A stretch of 64,000 bases of DNA from Boletus sp. NGJ (Eukaryota > Basidiomycota > Agaricomycetes > Boletales > Boletaceae): assembly GCA_019096195.1 (NCBI GenBank), contig JAGTXK010000141.1, forward strand, positions 1 through 64,000. The letters run 5' to 3'. How positions within the stretch are numbered: position 1 is the stretch's first letter; each line of letters opens with the position of its first letter. Below, in pieces: positions 20,700-31,957 of this stretch. The notes beneath the pieces are model-generated. The model saw only the letters and a list, made by a program, of their open reading frames with translations, was not told the DNA's origin and ran no database searches. A program made the translations under genes and the position numbers.

Positions 20700-22085
20700 A
20701 GGTGACTGACACCTCCATGCACCTGCTTTCCTCCGTGCCCGCCTCTCTGACTGGTCATACTTGGATGGCCTCCTATCCTATCGCATCGCTGCGTGTATGT
20801 CCCACCGGATGACTCCCTCCGGCACGTCCAGTTCTCCAACGCTGCCACGACCACGACTCAGCTGGCCAGTCATCCAGGCTACCAGAAGACCCGGCAACTT
20901 GTGTCCGCCGACTTCTGGTGGCCTCAGCCTCGCCTCCTACGTTCGCGCCTACATATTCAGGCTGCCCCATCGTGCCAGCAGAACAAGGCCAACACCCACC
21001 CCACCGTGCCCTCCCTTGACCCCCATCCGCTCCACCACCTCTGCTCCCCTTCCGCCAGGTGTCCTGCGACCTCATCACCGACCTACCCCTGTCCTCCGGC
21101 TTTGACTCCCTGTTGGTCGTGGTCAACCACGGGCTTACAAAGGGGGTAATTCTCTGCCCTACGAAGAAATCAGTGACTGCGGAAGGGATCACGACCCTCT
21201 TTTTCCACAAAGTGTACCTCCGCTTTGGCCTCTACGACAAGATCATCTCCGATCGAGGACCCCAGTTCGCCTTGGCCTTTGCCAAGGAACTCGGGAAACT
21301 CCTGAAATGCGACCTTTCCCTCTCCACCGCCTACCATCCTCCAATCCGACGGAGAAACGGAATGGGTCAACCGGGAAATCGAAACCTACCTCCGGATCTT
21401 CTGCGGCAACGAACCCACTACTTGGGCCGAGAAGATCTCCCACGCCGAATTCACCCACAACCACCGACCCCACTCCGTCACCAGTCAATCCCCATTCTTC
21501 CTTCTCATGGGATATGAACCCCGTGCCCTCCCGTCGGTTGTCCCCGACTCAACATGATCCCCGCTCTGGAGGAGCACATCCAGAAACTCTCCGCCGCCAG
21601 GGACGAAGCCCTAGCAGCCGCACGAACTCGCACGACAGGTCATGGCCTCTCGCACTCGCCATCACTTCACCCCGTTCAAGAAAGGCGATCAGGGTTTGGC
21701 TAGAAGCCAGAAACCTGAAACGCTCCGTCGCTGACCCGAAGTTCACACCAAAGCGAGAAGGCCCCTTCACCATCACACATGTCCTGTCCCCCATCGTCTA
21801 CAAGCTCCGCCTCCCAGTCAACGTGGAAAGATCCACCCAGTCTTCCATGCTTTGCTTCTCACCCTATGTCACGAAAATGCCACATACGGCAAGCACTTTG
21901 TCAAACCATCGCCTGACTTGATAGCTGGTGAAGAAGAATACGAAATTGATAAGATCTTATGACATTGTGGCTCCCCATCTTGCTGCTCCTTCCTGATCTG
22001 ATGGAAGGGATACTCCACAGAAGAAGACTCCTGGGTCCCCAAGCGGGACCTGAAACATGCCAAGTCCGCTCTGCTCAACTATAAA
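20700..22085 (+). pseudogene. Integrase with chromo-like C terminus of element B, frameshifted
   Basis: The core is readable at 21059-21340 (DLITDLPLSSGFDS, LFFHKVYLRFGLYDKIISDR, LSTAYHP). Two catalytic Asp are present; the Glu region falls after a frameshift near 21345. The C-terminal part reads KPSPDLIAGEEEYEIDKIL, then WKGYSTEEDSWVPKRDLKHA, which is the second half of a chromodomain; this places the element among the chromoviruses. A stop interrupts the chromodomain at about 21959. Confidence 0.85.
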
Positions 22086-22087
22086 AA

Positions 22088-23122
22088 ATGTCACCCCAAG
22101 ACGTTCCCCTTCATCGCCTCTTTTATCCTCACACCATGACCATCCTCCTCATCGTTGACACCACAACCTTCCCCAATGCCACCATGTCTCCCGCCTTACA
22201 TATTATTTCTATGATACCTGATAGCAGTACTATCTCTCCTACTCTCTCCTCTCCTTTGTCACTCTCATGTTTTGACTCCCCTCTTGATGATGATTCTCGC
22301 CCTAATTCTCCTTTGTTACCTTCTCCCCACAGTGAACCTCACCTTCCACGCCCACTGACACCGGTCTCATTAGCCTCCACTCCCACACCGATCATGTCGG
22401 TGGACATCCCCATCTATGCCACGTGCCTCCACAACAACTTCCCAGATCTAGCTGAGGTCACCCGTCTCACGGAGAACCTTGAAGACCCACGAATGGCATT
22501 AGGTCTCGGGGCCCACTTAGATTATGCCTCCCCCCTGTACTCCCTCTACAAAGTGTATCTGCAAGCGGCCAACCTAGAGTCTATCGCCAATCGCACCACC
22601 GCCAACGCCCACCTTTCCCTGACCCAACTTTGCCTTCAGGGCATCTCCAGTGAATTGAAAGCAGCGCTCCTTAATGCCCTCCACCAACTTGGAGCCATAG
22701 AGCTCCTTGACGACCTCGACAGATACATGAGAGATTTAGCCAACCATCCCGTCCCAGTAATGCTCCCCGCACCCTCCACACCATCTGCCTCATTGTCCCC
22801 TCTAGGTGAAGAGGAACTCGCAGTCGTCCACTGTGAAGAAGCTTACTGGACAGGTCGTGACAGAGTGGTCCCACTAGGACCTTCTCACCCTCGCTACTCA
22901 GAGGCCTGCTATCAATGTCACTGTCTAGGTCACTTACGTGTTCACTGCCCCATCTACCAATGCCCCCAATGTCTTCATTGGGAACCCGGCCATATGCAAG
23001 CACACCCTATGCCGTCATCTGAATCCACAGACCCCATCCACCTCATTGTTGTCATCTGGTCGCACATCCTCTTCCCTCCATTTGATCCATTGTGTACCTC
23101 CCCCTTCTTCCACCCATGGTAA
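22088..23122 (+). CDS. Extra zinc-knuckle ORF of element B, downstream of integrase
   Basis: This is an uninterrupted 344-codon ATG frame between integrase and the polypurine tract. The first 110 residues are Ser/Pro-rich. Residues 115-220 are helical (LAEVTRLTENLEDPRMALGL and LSLTQLCLQGISSELKAALL). Near residues 275-310 are a CX2CX4HX4C knuckle, CYQCHCLGHLRVHC, and a second, partial one, CPQCLHWEPGHMQAH. It resembles the zinc-knuckle region of element A at the same relative place. It is not gag, protease, RT or integrase. The function is unknown; nucleic-acid binding is a reasonable guess from the knuckles. It is the only long intact frame in the element. Confidence 0.7.
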   Translation: MSPQDVPLHRLFYPHTMTILLIVDTTTFPNATMSPALHIISMIPDSSTISPTLSSPLSLSCFDSPLDDDSRPNSPLLPSPHSEPHLPRPLTPVSLASTPTPIMSVDIPIYATCLHNNFPDLAEVTRLTENLEDPRMALGLGAHLDYASPLYSLYKVYLQAANLESIANRTTANAHLSLTQLCLQGISSELKAALLNALHQLGAIELLDDLDRYMRDLANHPVPVMLPAPSTPSASLSPLGEEELAVVHCEEAYWTGRDRVVPLGPSHPRYSEACYQCHCLGHLRVHCPIYQCPQCLHWEPGHMQAHPMPSSESTDPIHLIVVIWSHILFPPFDPLCTSPFFHPW

Positions 23123-23315
23123 TCACCTAACACACTGCCGCTCCTTCCTCCACCACCTTACAACGGAGGTTACGCACTCAAACTGCCCTACCATGACAAC
23201 AGACCCTTACGATGACCCGGACATCTTTGACAGCTCCGCCATGAGCAACATGACCGGATCCCCTTGTGGGTCTTACTGTGGTTTGGACTAGGTCGCTCAG
23301 TGGTACTTCGCATGT

Positions 23316-23328
23316 AATGGGGGGGTAA
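23316..23328 (+). promoter_or_regulatory. Polypurine tract of element B
   Basis: A run of G followed by TAA lies directly before the 3' LTR, the expected primer for plus-strand DNA synthesis. Element A has a similar tract beside its LTR. Confidence 0.7.
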
Positions 23329-23914
23329 TGTTACGATTCCTTCTTTTCTTCCCTCTTTTCTTTCCTTTCATCAGTCGTCCTCACTCTCATCTTGTCCTTC
23401 TGACTTCCCCTAGGCCATTCGCTACACAGTGGGACTCTGTGTAGTTGGGGCTCGTTTCTTTTATGATTGTACTTCTATGCTGACATCATATGGAAGATCC
23501 CTTCTCCTTCCCACTCCATAGGATCTCTCCAATGCTGTGGCTTACTCATCCTTTTCCCATGCTTACTTTGTATATAAACCTTGCATGCATAGTAGATTCC
23601 CCAATTTACACCTACTTGGTGAACTCCCATCATCGCTCCTCCGGACCTCTATAAGTTGTTGTTCTACTTTGAGTGAACACTTCTTCTATGTCTCGACTTC
23701 ACTCTCATGAGTGAACTCTCAATCGTGACAAGGAAGACCCTTCGTCGCTGAACCCTTGACCCTACAATGAGAAAGACCCTCTGTCGTTGAACCCTTGACC
23801 CTACCTAGGGATCCTTTGTCTCGTAGCTCATTAGGCTACCTCCTTGACCTCTGTAGCTCGTTGCTACTCGACCATCCAAGTTAACGCCTGTCCCTACCTG
23901 GGGTAGTCATAACA
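23329..23914 (+). repeat. 3' LTR of element B
   Basis: 586 bp, TGTTACG to CATAACA, followed by the target duplication GATAT. It differs from the 5' LTR at about 20 sites by eye. Confidence 0.92.
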
Positions 23915-25777
23915 GATATGCTCTTGGTTCATATCTAAGGATCAAGGAGAAGGGCGATTTTCTGGTGAACAAGTGAGTTGTGGAGTTGTGAGTCGAAACT
24001 CTGCCATGGGTAATAGTTCCAACCACCTCTGTGGTTGGCCATCACAGAATATCCAGAGGTAGGTTTCTAGTTCCTGGTTATATCATTCTGTTTTACCATC
24101 CGTTTGTGGGTGATAGGCCGTGGAAAGGGCGACATCGTAGTTTAGGAGCCTAGTGAGCTCCTGAGTGAACGTGGATGCGAACTGTGAACCACGATCTGAA
24201 ACCAGTTTGTTATGTAAACTGTACCGTAGGAAGACTTTTTTGAAGAAAAGATGGGCTATACCAGCCGTGTCCACCATTTTTGTGCAAGGGGCGAGAATTA
24301 CCCCCTTACTAAGCCCATGGTCGACCACAACCATGACTGAATCAAAGCTCCCCACTGGGGGCAGGTTGGTGATCAAATCCACCGATAGATGCTGGAAAGG
24401 GCGGCGGCCCTCAAAGGCCAGGGGGGTGACCAGGGGAACTGCAGGATGTGTCTGAACCTTGTTACTTTGACAGATGGTGCAACCAGCAACGAATTTGCGG
24501 ATGAATGTAGTGAGTCCGGGCCACCAGTAGTCTTCAGCCAGGAGTTCAGTGGTGCGAAGGTGTCTGCCATGTCCTCCCTCGAAGGAGGAATGAACAGAGG
24601 AAACCAACTTCTGCTGGGCTGGGCCGGGGATGTACATCCGGTTTTTAAAGTAAAGGTTGCCATTGTCGAAGGTCCAGTCTTCCACATTGGACCAGGTGAA
24701 GAGAGGTTCTCCTTGTCCTACACATTGCATGGTGGAGAGTACCAAAGGATCAGTTTGGGAGGATCCTCTTATTTTCTCTGCAAGTGCCAGGTTGATCATT
24801 TGTACTTGACAGTCAAATGCATCGGAAGGAAGGAGTTGTACATCTTCGTTGTCCTTTGAAGTATCAATTTCGTCCCAATGAGACAGCGCATTCGTGGGTG
24901 CCATTTTTGTTCCAGGTAAGGCTTTGTAGACCATGTTGTAATCTTGGAGGAACAAAAGCCATCTTGCCTGTCTTCAGGATAATTGACGCGGTTCCTTGAA
25001 GAACATTAAGTTCTTATGATTGGTTAATACTGTTACAGGGTGGGGAGATCCCAGGAGGTATTGCCACCATTCCTTTAATCCTCTTATGACAGCCAGTAGT
25101 TGTAATAATATAGGAAATTTTCAAACTTCTCAAAAACGTTCACTTACTTTCATTTTCTTCAATTCTTTTCTATATATATCACATGACTGTGCACGTGACT
25201 GTGGGAACACATCACATGATAGGTCTAGAACCTATGACATCATATGACATCATACCTCATGTGATCCATGCCTCTTTAATTTCCGCTCTTCTCACACAGC
25301 CCATTTAATCTCCGTCTTATCATACTTAGTAGTTTATCACACGCACTGCCTGGTCCGTGCACATTCCCTCCATGTATATAAAGTAGCACTTTGACGACTG
25401 GAAACTCCAGTCTAATCCACTTGTTCTCTTCCTCCAATAACCTATTAGCTTTGGCCTTTGGTCATCGTAGGGTTAGGAATAGGACGGCCTACAACTCCCC
25501 ACCTTATTCATTAAGCCAGGACTTGTGTAGCCTGCGAGATATTCGAGCCTTGTGGTTTGGTTTCCAAAAGGGATCATAACAGTAGTTCCCTGTCATAGAT
25601 GTCGTAATTTCTCTTTGCTGGAGAGAACATTTTGGAGAGATAGCCACATGGTTGCATATCTCCATTGTTGTTGTTTTGCATTAGTACCACTCCTTACACC
25701 GTGAGTGAGGTGTCCGTCATGAGGGTGAAGGATTTTGAAGTATCTGGGAAGGTGAGGATGGGTTTCTTCATGAATGC
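23915..25777 (-). mobile_element. Gypsy element A, RNase H and integrase part
   Basis: On the minus strand, 25777-25582 encodes the RT/RNase H junction (KKPILTFPDTSKSFTLMTD, then a stop, then [20 protein letters not shown]). It is interrupted by solo LTR C and resumes at 25100 (LLAVIRGLKEWWQYLLG; VLTNHKNLMFFKEPRQLS). A 290-codon frame at 24083-24955 holds the HHCC zinc site (HSSFEGGHGRHLRT; CTICQ) and the integrase core (DLITNLPPVGSFDS, LVSDRGSQFAS, AYHPQTDGKTE). It ends at 23915, where element B was inserted. The upstream RT, protease, gag and 5' LTR are missing beyond 25777. Confidence 0.9.
25101..25581 (+). mobile_element. Solo LTR C inside element A
   Basis: 481 bp bounded by TGTAATAATA and CATAACA, with a 5-bp target duplication GTAGT (25096-25100 and 25582-25586). 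It splits the RNase H reading of element A precisely. A TATATAAAG box lies near 25376. The orientation is taken from that TATA box. Confidence 0.85.
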
Positions 25778-26784
25778 TGTTACGGTTACCGAAGGGGGTA
25801 TATCTTTTCCCCTTCCCTCTCCCCCCGTAGGACTATGGGACGACCTATTCTTCGACTCGGTCCAGGGATTCCCCTGCGACACCGACTCAGGCATTGCCCC
25901 ATCTGGAACCTCCTTTCTAGGAAGTTATTCATAACTCCCTTTTTAGGAACCTACCTGTTTGGTATGGACACCGCCTCCCTATTTCACCTGATATGTGCTC
26001 TCTTCCTTTTTGACCTGATCATAGACATTGCCTCCTCGGCTATGCTCTCTTGTGCATAGCCCAGTATTCCTACCTTCCCCTTTTGACTTATGCCTTGATC
26101 TGTTTATAGTAATCTTTCGTCTGTGACTAATGATTACTATATTCGTTACGAAGCCTGCCCTAGATGGGCAAGGCCTATAAATAGAGACACAGGCCCTTCA
26201 TGTAACTCTAACCTAGATCTACACTCCTTCCCATGTAATCTACCTGCTTCTCCTGCTAAAGGTTCCACTTCACCTCAGAAGCCTTCCCCACACTCTGGAG
26301 GTGATCACCCTCGTGCTTGTGATCATCTTACTCATCACTTCGCATTTGTGTGCTGTCGTTGCCGTTACAGGCTTCTAAAGCTTCGGCAACTCCAACAACC
26401 AACAGAGGTTGGTCGTCGTCGGTCAGGACTCTGCCACTGACCCAGCAAGCCCGGGACTCCACCACCGGCACTTGTAACACTGGGACTCCGCCACTGGTAC
26501 TAGGCCCAGTAAGCCCAGAGAATCAGCTGACAGAAGGCAACTGCTCTCTGGCCTGCGCACCGGTCTGCCCACCCTTCTTATAGGATTGGGATTCTGTGGT
26601 AAATCCAAGACTCTGCCATTGGTCGTAGAGGTAACGAGAGGACTCTACGTAAAGCTAGCAGTCGGTCCCCAGTCAGAGGAAACCTTGGGCCTCTGGAGGT
26701 TGAGTAATCCCTCAAGTCCTGCTAGTCCTATAATCCAACAGGGGTTATACGGGAACATGTCACATTGTTACCCGGCGGTTACCA
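25778..26784 (+). mobile_element. LTR D, same family as the element A LTR but inverted
   Basis: It starts TGTTACGGTTACC and ends near GGCGGTTACCA, with the TATA box CCTATAAATAG near 26166. It matches the reverse complement of 13745-14678 over its whole length. Its left side abuts the truncated RT of element A and its right side abuts exon sequence of an amidohydrolase. No 5-bp target duplication is visible; the two flanks do share a near 9-bp match (CATGAATGC and CATGAACGC). Confidence 0.8.
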
Positions 26785-29700
26785 CATGAACGCTACCGAC
26801 TGACCACGAACTGGAAGCATCGTCGATGTTCATTCTCACATCGGTGTTGGTTCGTCCCCGGAACTCCAAGGCGCCGACGACACCAACTCCCTCAAAGGTC
26901 TCGCCTTGCCATGGTTGCGATCCCTCGATGGTTTGAACACGCACGACGATAGTTAGGCTCTTTCTATTGCAGGAGGTGTCACCACGTCGCTCATTCTTCC
27001 CGGGTCTGCTAATGCTATCGGTAGCCGTCACTTTTCATCCCAGTTCGAGCGTTGTAGATCGACCATCACCTTTATACAGGCGGACAAGCGTTTGCAATCA
27101 AGCTGCGGTCAACCAGCGAAAGGTCGTCTTTGTCACTGTTGGTCGATCCATATGGCCTCAATGGTACGCAGGTGGACTACAATATACCGCCGTGTTGGCG
27201 TCATATGAAGTATGGTGCCGTTTCGCGTGTCCTACGCTCAGGGCTTTGCTCACGTTTTTTATAGACATGCGTGCGGTGCGTATTCAGTGACATTTACACA
27301 TGTCGATTGACCGCATCTATGTTACCAGGAGAGAATTCCTGTAGGTATCATGATCTTGGCCTCGAGCCGCCCAGTCCAATATTTTGATTTTAGCAGGAGT
27401 CTATTGAGGAACAAGAATGGATACGGTATGGTCATACCGTGAAGCGTGAGTACTTGGAACTATTTTTGTTGCGCACACTGTTGCAGCTAGTCGACAGCTA
27501 CGAACATGCCCGCCAAATCAAGGACGAGCAAGACGACTATTGCTCGAAAGCCTTCGCTGACGAATGGGAAGGACTAGGCGAGTTTCCGGGAGACTTGCAA
27601 TGGGAAGCCCTTGTAGATATCTTGAGGGGTAAGGTGAAGGTGGATATATTGCTTGGTACGAAAGTGGTATCGTGAGGGAAACGGACACCTCTTCAGGTCC
27701 AAACCCATTGCTATGAAGTCGTAGATTTTGACGCTTTCGTGAGGGTACGTGCATTGTCCAGTGCTCCGTTCTACGATAGTATGGTGACTTGCTTCGCAGC
27801 TGTCCAACGAGTTCCAATTCCCGGTTGCTGCGTTCCATCACGCACACGAGGCTTACCTTGTTCCAGCCGTCCTCAAGCGAGCATATGGTCAGATTAATCT
27901 TCGCATCGCGAATCGCAAACTGATCGTCTTTTGTAGAACATCCTCCTGCTGTTGCGATGTTTGCAGCGTTCGCAAGGCAGAGCCACAGATGCTGGGCTTG
28001 AGTGTCAGAACTGACTATCAATAGGTACAAGCGTGAAGCGTACCGCCATTCAGAATTCGCACCTCGTATCCTGAACGAGCAGGGTATCAAAGTCATTATG
28101 AAGGTGAAGTAACCTTGGTTTATCGTGAGACGACATTGACCTAGTGTCGTCTCAGAGTGACCACCCGGCGATTCACTCTCGCTGGCTTTTGCATGAAGCG
28201 CAGCAGGCTCATTATTATGGACTTCCTGACAACGCTTCCCTTGCTTCTGTCACGACGAACGCTGCTGAACTGCTTGGACTAGATCACCGTCTTGGTTCCA
28301 TCATAGAAGGTACCTAAAGTTTTATAAGAACAATATGTTCTGTTCACTTACAACTTTCCGCAGGTTACGATGCAGGCAAGTTATGCATAGTGATTGTGAT
28401 CCAGGTTGATTCTCAAGAAGACCATCTCAGATGTTGTCATCTGGGATAGCCATCCGTTGGTGCTCGGTGCGACTCCAGTACAAGTGTTCATTGACGGAAT
28501 ACCTCAACTTCAGACGTCATTTTCAAAGAAGAGAGATGACAGACAGGCTGCTCCAATTACTCCCAGCTTTGACGAGGAGGCTAAGGCTGCTGTCGAGTTC
28601 GTTGGTCTACCACCGCTAAAAGCGACTCCGTTTACCTCTGGGGGTATTCTGTTCCGAAATATATCCAACATGTGGCGGAGGGACGAATCTGGAGTACATT
28701 CTATCTTCCAGGCTCGCGATTCCGACGACGAAGGCACAGTCGTCGTTAAACACGGGGAAATTGTCTGTGCGGGCTCGATGGGAATTTGCACTTCTTTCAT
28801 CAATGGCGAACGACTAAAAGTGATAAATTTGGAGGGGGGATCTATCACCCCCGCCCTGGTATATGCAGGAGTCTCGCTCGGTCTTCAGGAGATTGCCACG
28901 GAAATGAGTACTTCGGATGGTTTTGTCTTTGACCAACTGCAGGGGTCCATCCCAAAAGTCCTGGGTGAAGAGAGTATCACCCGTGCCGTGGATGGTCTCA
29001 TGCTTAGGACTCGAGATGCTCTGTGAGGTTTGTCCCTTCAGGGCGTGCTAAACATGCTGATGATTTCGTGTCGAGACTTGCTTATCGGTCTGGTGTTTCG
29101 ACCGCAATCACATCACCCATCTCGGGTGGTTTACTGGGTGGTTTAGGTACTCACTTTTCCCTTGGGGCGAAACACCAGTTGAAACCTGAAGCTGTGCTCG
29201 ACGATGTCACTGCCATTCACGTCGCTGTCCTACACCGGGGTGGAGGACCAAGTGTGAGCACACAGATAGCGCTACTCCGTCGTCTTCTGTTGAGTCCGTA
29301 CACAGGTGAAAGAGGCGCCTCGTTCGAAGCCGTTGTCAAGGTTTCCGTTCATATTTTCCCCTAAAAAAAACGCCGAATTTAACGTTGCGCAGGGAAAGTC
29401 GCCTCTGGTCGTCAGTGTGAAAAACGCCGACATCATCGCAAGTCCTTTGAAGCTCAAGCGAGAAGTCGAGGCGATCTCTGGTACACCGATTGAGATGACC
29501 CTCGTAGGCGCAGGTGAAGCACACCTCGTTGCTGCTGAGCTGGCAGCTGCGAACGTTGGCGTTGTCGTCACCCCTCCTAGACCATTCCCGTTTACGTGGG
29601 AGGGTCGCCGGATGTCGGTCATCCGTCTGAATGTGTTCTCGAAATATTTGTCTGATATCGTTATTCAAGGACCGCCTATCACGGAACGGAGCCTCGTGAC

Positions 29701-30075
29701 TTCGTTGTTCGCCCACGGGGTAACCGTTGGTATCGGACACCAAGGAGTCGAAGAAGATGCGCAGCTGTCCGCTTGGGCTGCACGCAACCTAAGATGGGAC
29801 GCCGCCTGGGTGAGTTATTGTCATTGTGTGACGTGGTACATCATCATGACACGCCATCCTTCCTCGTAAAGGTACACATTGATTACCATGGCTTGATTAG
29901 CATAGAGGATGCTTTGAACATGGCGACGACGAACGTCGAGAAGTTGTTGGGAGTCACTCGGACGGCGTCGGACAGTGATATGGTTGCCACGAAAGGAGGG
30001 GAACTACTCAGTTTCGAGGGAAAGGTGGTTGCAGTGATTTCTCCGAGGCGCAAGTTGGTCGATCTTTTCGAATAG
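26785..30075 (+). pseudogene. Amidohydrolase gene, 5'-truncated and with nonsense codons
   Basis: The remains are of a large two-module fungal amidohydrolase. Metal-binding style motifs are readable: VDVHSHIGVGSSPELQGADD, LPWLRSLDGLNTHDDS, TSLILPGSANAIG, FHHAHEAYLVP, SDHPAIHSRWLLHEAQQAHY, IIEGYDA, VVIWDSHPLVLGATPVQVFI. The second module runs to ISPRRKLVDLFE at 30075. The sequence upstream of VDVHSH is missing, replaced by LTR D. In-frame stops are TGA at 26801 and TAG at 26954. The region around 27420-27480 needs a frame correction, while most later exons and splice sites look intact. So the decay is recent or confined to the 5' part; a shorter transcript cannot be excluded. Confidence 0.85.
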
Positions 30076-30132
30076 TAACTTGTGTGATGATGACTTACAA
30101 TCTTTGAGCGGCCCGACTCGGTCCGCGGACTT

Positions 30133-31749
30133 ATGTCCGAGACCGAGATGAATCCGTTCCCACCAAGGTCCTGCAAGATGACAGTACGACTACCCAAGGA
30201 AACGCGCGTGTTGGTGGTCAAGAAGTCTCCCGCCGAGAGGAAGCCACTCTATCATGACGCAGTCATTGAGAAACGTCTTATCCCCGTCCTGCAGAGTGGT
30301 CAGGTCCTGGTGAAGATGGGAGCAGTGGCGTTCAACCGCAGGGATGTCAGTATCGAATTAACCATTTCGAATCGCCGCAACGTTGAAATGTGCTATGAAA
30401 ATCTTTGCTGTAGCTTTGGATTCGTTTTGGGCGGTATCCGGGTATTGCGTTCGGAGCCACGTTTGGGGCGGACGGTGCAGGTGCGCAGATGGTATTGATC
30501 CAACCTCTTTTAGAGCGAGGTCATTCACCGTAGAGGTGTCGCAGGGACGGTCGTCGCGTCTACCGATCCTCGTGACCCCCTCCTACAACGACGCGTATTC
30601 CTCACACCCATGCGGGGCTGGGAGAGCAGCCCCGAAGCGCCAGAACCCGGGTGAGTGACACGCACAGAACAACCCTCTCAGCCGACATGTCGGACGTCGC
30701 TCTCATCTCCATCCCGTTTTCCAGGTCCATGTTTGGCATCCTCGGTGGGGGGAAACACCCACCTCTTGGAACCTTTGCAGACTATGTCGTCGTCGAGCGG
30801 GACCAAGTCATTCGTTCCCCGGATCACCTCGACGACGTCCACATGGCTGCGTGGCCTCTCGGAGGGTTAACTGCGTGGAGGTCTGTCGGGCACAACTCAG
30901 CGCGATGACGATCAGCTCACCAATGCATTTGATACAACGTTCGTCTTTTCCCTCGCAGAGCGGCCGTCGTCAACGCTCGCGTTGGGCAAGGTCAGAACAT
31001 CCTCATCACAGGCATCGGCGGCGGTGTCGCTCTCATCGCACTTCAGCTCTGTCTCGCCAAGGGTGCGAACGTGTTCGTCACGAGCGGTAGTGAGGATAAA
31101 ATTCAGAAAGCGACCGCCCTCGGTGCCGTTGGCGGTGTCAACTACAAGTCGGGTGCGTTTCTCACCTTGCCTGGACGCTTTTTTTTGTTTACTCAGCGTC
31201 GTTGCAGAGAATTGGCCAGGTCAACTCGGTGAGTTGCTCGCGAAACGAGGTGGGTCCGCATTGCTCGATGCCGTCATCGACTCTGGTGGAGGCGATATTA
31301 TGGGCCGGGTCAATAAAATTCTGAAACCCGGTGGAAAAGTCATCGTCTACGGCATGTATGTGTTTACTGGCACGCATAAGCTCCCCTTCGTCTTCTCTCA
31401 TTCATTATTGTCAATCTCCGTTCTAGGACTGCCAACCCGACTATAAAATTTACCATGCGTGAGGTGTTGAAGCACCACCAACTTATCGGTCCGTGTCGTC
31501 TGTTTGGTTTGTGGTCAGGAGGAGCTGTAATGACGTGCGAGGAACAAAGGGTCGACAATGGGGTCGCATCAAGACCTCGTTGACGCGACAAGGTTCATGA
31601 CCGAACATGCCATCGTCCCCGTGGTGTCTCATCTGTTGGAGGGCTTAGGGTCCGCTGAACAAGGGTTCGCGCTCATGAAGCATGGAAGTCAATTTGGCAA
31701 GATCGTCGTTCGGATGGATGAGAGTGGGCAGGCTGCAGCGCGACTCTAG
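30133..31749 (+). CDS. MDR-superfamily zinc-binding dehydrogenase / quinone oxidoreductase-like
   Basis: This is an NAD(P)-dependent medium-chain oxidoreductase; the substrate is unknown. About eight exons were pieced together, beginning 30133-30345 and 30414 onward. The GroES-like part reads GQVLVKMGAVAFNRRD, then WIRFGRYPGIAFGATFGADG, GTVVASTDPRDP, GTFADYVVVERDQVIRSPDH and MAAWPLGGLTAWR. The nucleotide fold has ILITGIGGGVALIALQLCLA and VFVTSGSEDKIQKA, followed by ALLDAVIDSGGGDIM, LKPGGKVIVYGMTANPTIKF and the end FGKIVVRMDESGQAAARL. All junctions keep frame. It starts only 58 bp after the amidohydrolase pseudogene on the same strand. Confidence 0.85.
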
Positions 31750-31957
31750 TAGTTCCGAATGTCGGACCTCGTCTAAGCCCGTTTGGGTGAACGAATATGC
31801 TAGGGATCAATGCGGTTGACAAACTCTGACACCAGACTCCGACAATCGCAGCATGATAAAGGATACAATTCACGTCAGGACCTCACCCATACATTTATCG
31901 GACATTTGGTAACGCCTCTTTAATCCTATACTCCCAATACCTGACAATGAAGGCACG

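Larger units (their letters stand above)
16615..23914 (+). mobile_element. Ty3/gypsy chromovirus-type retrotransposon B, complete but decayed
   Basis: It is a 7.3-kb element with two 586-bp LTRs (16615-17200 and 23329-23914), a 5-bp target duplication GATAT (16610-16614 and 23915-23919), a primer-binding site, gag, protease, RT, RNase H, integrase, a chromo-like tail, an extra ORF and a polypurine tract. It sits inside the integrase of element A. By eye the LTRs differ at about 20 positions, nearly all transitions. Stops in gag look like CGA or TGG changed to TGA, consistent with cytosine deamination or a RIP-like process. It cannot make its own gag-pol now. Confidence 0.93.

Noticed and set aside
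25778-26784. LTR D as the 5' LTR of element A
   Set aside because: It is inverted relative to element A; the two LTRs of one element must be in the same orientation.
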